From Bacteroidota bacterium (GTDB lineage: Bacteria; Bacteroidota; Bacteroidia; Chitinophagales; Chitinophagaceae): a DNA stretch of 7,493 nt. Each line of letters starts with the position of its first letter. Position 1 is the stretch's first letter. Under the pieces are notes generated by a model. The model was not told the DNA's origin, made no database searches, and saw only the letters and a program-made list of their open reading frames with translations. The DNA is taken from positions 1 through 7,493 of the forward strand of contig JAGWPI010000315.1 in the NCBI GenBank assembly GCA_028877005.1. Direction: 5' to 3'. Below are positions 6,347 through 7,493 of this stretch, in pieces. The position numbers were made by a program, and so were the translations under genes.

Positions 6347-7219
6347 TTAACCGAGATAAACCTTTAAATGCTTACTACGGCTGGTACTTCTTAACTTATT
6401 AATGGCTTTGTCTTTAATTTGCCGCACTCTTTCGCGGGTTAAATTAAATCTTGCCCCAATATCTTCTAAGCTTAATGATTCTTCGGTACCGATACCAAAA
6501 AAGTAGCAAACCACTTCTTTTTGTCGTTCAGTTAAAGTTTTTAGACTGCGTGCTACTTCACTTTTTAATGATTCATAATGTTCTATGCTGATGTCTGTTC
6601 GTTCCTCATTTGGGTTGTACATAACATCTAATAACGTATTGTCTTCCCCATCACCTAGTGGTGTATCTACACTTACGTGGCGGGCATTTACTTGCATGGC
6701 GGCGTTAATTTCTGAAAGATCTGTTTCTAATAACTCGGCTAGTTCTTCTACCGTTGGTTCTCGTTCATTCTCTTGTTCTAATTGCTGAATAGCTTTCCCA
6801 ATTCGATTGGTAAGACCGACTTTATTCAACGGCAAACGAACAATGCGGCTTTGTTCGGCTAATGCTTGCAGTATACTTTGCCGTATCCACCAAACTGCAT
6901 AGGAAATAAATTTAAAACCGCGAGTTTCATCAAAACGCATAGCGGCTTTCATTAATCCTAAATTGCCTTCGTTGATTAAATCCGGCAGTGTTAGCCCTTG
7001 ATTTTGATATTGTTTGGCTACAGATACAACAAAACGTAAATTAGCTTTCACTAATTTTTCTAAAGCCTTTTGATCATTGTTTTTGATTCGAATAGCCAAT
7101 TTCACCTCTTCTTCTGGCGAAATTAATTCTACCTTCCCAATTTCCTGCAAGTACTTCTCTAAACTCTGGCTCTCCCGATTGGTGATGGATTTAGCAATTT
7201 TGAGTTGACGCATACTCAT
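6347..7219 (-). CDS. rpoD: RNA polymerase primary sigma factor (sigma-70, RpoD/SigA)
   Basis: Directs RNA polymerase to housekeeping promoters. The 290-residue protein is the short Bacteroidota form: region 1.1 is absent and the protein opens with region 1.2 ([20 protein letters not shown]). Region 2 contains [18 protein letters not shown] (59-76), the core-binding [14 protein letters not shown] and the -10 recognition/melting segment [20 protein letters not shown] (96-115). Region 3 follows RIVRLPLN. Region 4 ends with the helix-turn-helix [20 protein letters not shown] (249-268) and the [11 protein letters not shown] terminus. MSMRQLKI is taken as the start; the second Met (7213) would give MRQLKI, also a common family start, and the sequence does not decide between them. 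Its terminator is at 6284-6311. A second RpoD-like paralogue elsewhere in the genome cannot be excluded, but the sequence looks like the primary factor. Confidence 0.95.
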   Translation of the reverse strand: MSMRQLKIAKSITNRESQSLEKYLQEIGKVELISPEEEVKLAIRIKNNDQKALEKLVKANLRFVVSVAKQYQNQGLTLPDLINEGNLGLMKAAMRFDETRGFKFISYAVWWIRQSILQALAEQSRIVRLPLNKVGLTNRIGKAIQQLEQENEREPTVEELAELLETDLSEINAAMQVNARHVSVDTPLGDGEDNTLLDVMYNPNEERTDISIEHYESLKSEVARSLKTLTERQKEVVCYFFGIGTEESLSLEDIGARFNLTRERVRQIKDKAINKLRSTSRSKHLKVYLG

Positions 7220-7338
7220 AGCAGTGGTTGTTTTGTGTTAGATAGAAGAAGTTGGTTTTGGTGGAGGAGCGGATAAATTTTTCAAATAGCAATTTAATTT
7301 ATTTAAAGCATATCTCCCAAAAAATATATTATGAAGAA

Positions 7339-7378
7339 TTTAAACCGCTAAAAGCCCTATTTCAGTAGGTTTAAACCG
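7339..7378. repeat. Paired TTTAAACCG direct repeats with a 10-bp palindrome
   Basis: TTTAAACCG occurs at 7339-7347 and again at 7370-7378, start to start 31 bases (about three helical turns). The second copy is part of the perfect palindrome GGTTTAAACC (7368-7377), whose left half also pairs with the first copy. Between them CCTA and TAGG form a further short inverted pair (7356-7369). The location between two divergent transcription units suits a regulatory site, but no binding protein can be named. Confidence 0.45.
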
Positions 7379-7417
7379 GAATATAAATCCAATAAACTTA
7401 CTGTTTTAAAAAAAACA

Positions 7418-7448
7418 TTTGGAGGGTATGTATAATTTAATATTATTG
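7418..7448 (+). promoter_or_regulatory. Candidate plus-strand promoter for the divergent gene
   Basis: TTTG, exactly 19 bases, then TATTATTG followed by CA. This matches the -33 and -7 elements of the Bacteroidota vegetative promoter with one mismatch at the -7 element, and has the preferred spacing. A start near 7454 would leave a leader of about 25 bases before the ATG at 7481. Confidence 0.45.
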
Positions 7449-7480
7449 CAGCCCACAAAGTAGTTAGTAAAGCATTTGAA

Positions 7481-7493
7481 ATGAGCAAAAAAC
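7481..7493 (+). CDS. Possible start of a divergent gene (only MSKK visible)
   Basis: The last 13 bases read ATG AGC AAA AAA C, which would begin a protein MSKK. This is a common N-terminus, and the ATG sits a sensible distance behind a two-element promoter match. Only four codons are in the window, so no family can be assigned. The ATG could also be chance. Confidence 0.35.

Larger units (their letters stand above)
7220..7480. other. Intergenic region upstream of rpoD and a probable divergent gene
   Basis: This AT-rich 261-base gap holds no credible gene or RNA. It contains the paired TTTAAACCG elements (7339-7378) and a plus-strand promoter match at 7418-7448. No exact TAnnTTTG is found on the minus strand, so the rpoD promoter is not identified. 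The rpoD leader just before the start is A/C/T-rich without a Shine-Dalgarno sequence. Confidence 0.6.

Noticed and set aside
6075..6788. Short plus-strand open frames opposite ffh and rpoD
   Set aside because: They are shadows of strongly conserved coding sequence on the minus strand, with no promoter or family resemblance of their own.
7428..7463. Eleven-codon plus-strand frame (MYNLILLQPTK) preceded by GGAGGG
   Set aside because: The GGAGGG is only a base or so from the ATG, too close for a ribosome binding site. The frame also overlaps the -33/-7 promoter match, so it would lie upstream of the predicted transcript start.
1..7493. A novel defence, mobile or biosynthetic system
   Set aside because: All eight substantial genes belong to well-known families with intact key residues. 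There are no transposases, integrases, tRNA genes, direct-repeat arrays or clusters of unknown genes, and gaps between genes are short.

Overview
This 7.5 kb window looks like an ordinary core-genome stretch of an AT-rich member of the Bacteroidota, most likely of the Chitinophagales/Chitinophagaceae type. The evidence is a short primary sigma factor beginning [17 protein letters not shown] with no region 1.1, a ribosomal protein S16 with a long charged C-terminal tail, a lack of Shine-Dalgarno sequences before most starts, a lipid-free signal peptide ending AAAQ, and several intergenic matches to the Bacteroidota promoter consensus (TTTG/TTG, about 19 bases, TAnnTTTG). The lineage is inferred from these protein and promoter features, not from a database search.

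Eight protein genes are recognisable, all on the minus strand. Transcription therefore runs from high to low coordinates. In that order they are: the sigma-70 family primary sigma factor (rpoD); the signal recognition particle GTPase (ffh); 30S ribosomal protein S16 (rpsP); the 30S maturation factor RimM (rimM, trimmed to start at 4215); a small hotdog-fold acyl-CoA thioesterase; Y-family DNA polymerase IV (dinB); a 1-Cys peroxiredoxin; and an exported metal-dependent amidohydrolase whose C-terminus is cut by the left edge. At the extreme right edge a plus-strand ATG (7481) behind a good promoter match suggests a divergent gene of which only four codons are visible.

The genes share a strand but are probably not one operon. 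Three convincing hairpin-plus-T-tract terminators lie after rpoD, after rpsP and after the peroxiredoxin gene, and candidate -7 elements sit before ffh, rpsP, rimM and the peroxiredoxin gene. Only rimM and the thioesterase gene are tightly packed (4 bases apart). Functionally the right half is core expression machinery (transcription initiation, protein targeting, ribosome small subunit and its assembly). The left half is a mix of damage tolerance, peroxide defence and hydrolysis, with no obvious shared pathway.

I found no mobile element, CRISPR array, RNA gene or defence system, and no sign of a novel multi-gene system. The points worth a second look are regulatory: a terminator plus a possible restart promoter between rpsP and rimM, an ffh promoter that appears to lie upstream of the rpoD terminator hairpin, a perfect inverted repeat just upstream of dinB, and paired TTTAAACCG repeats in the rpoD upstream region.
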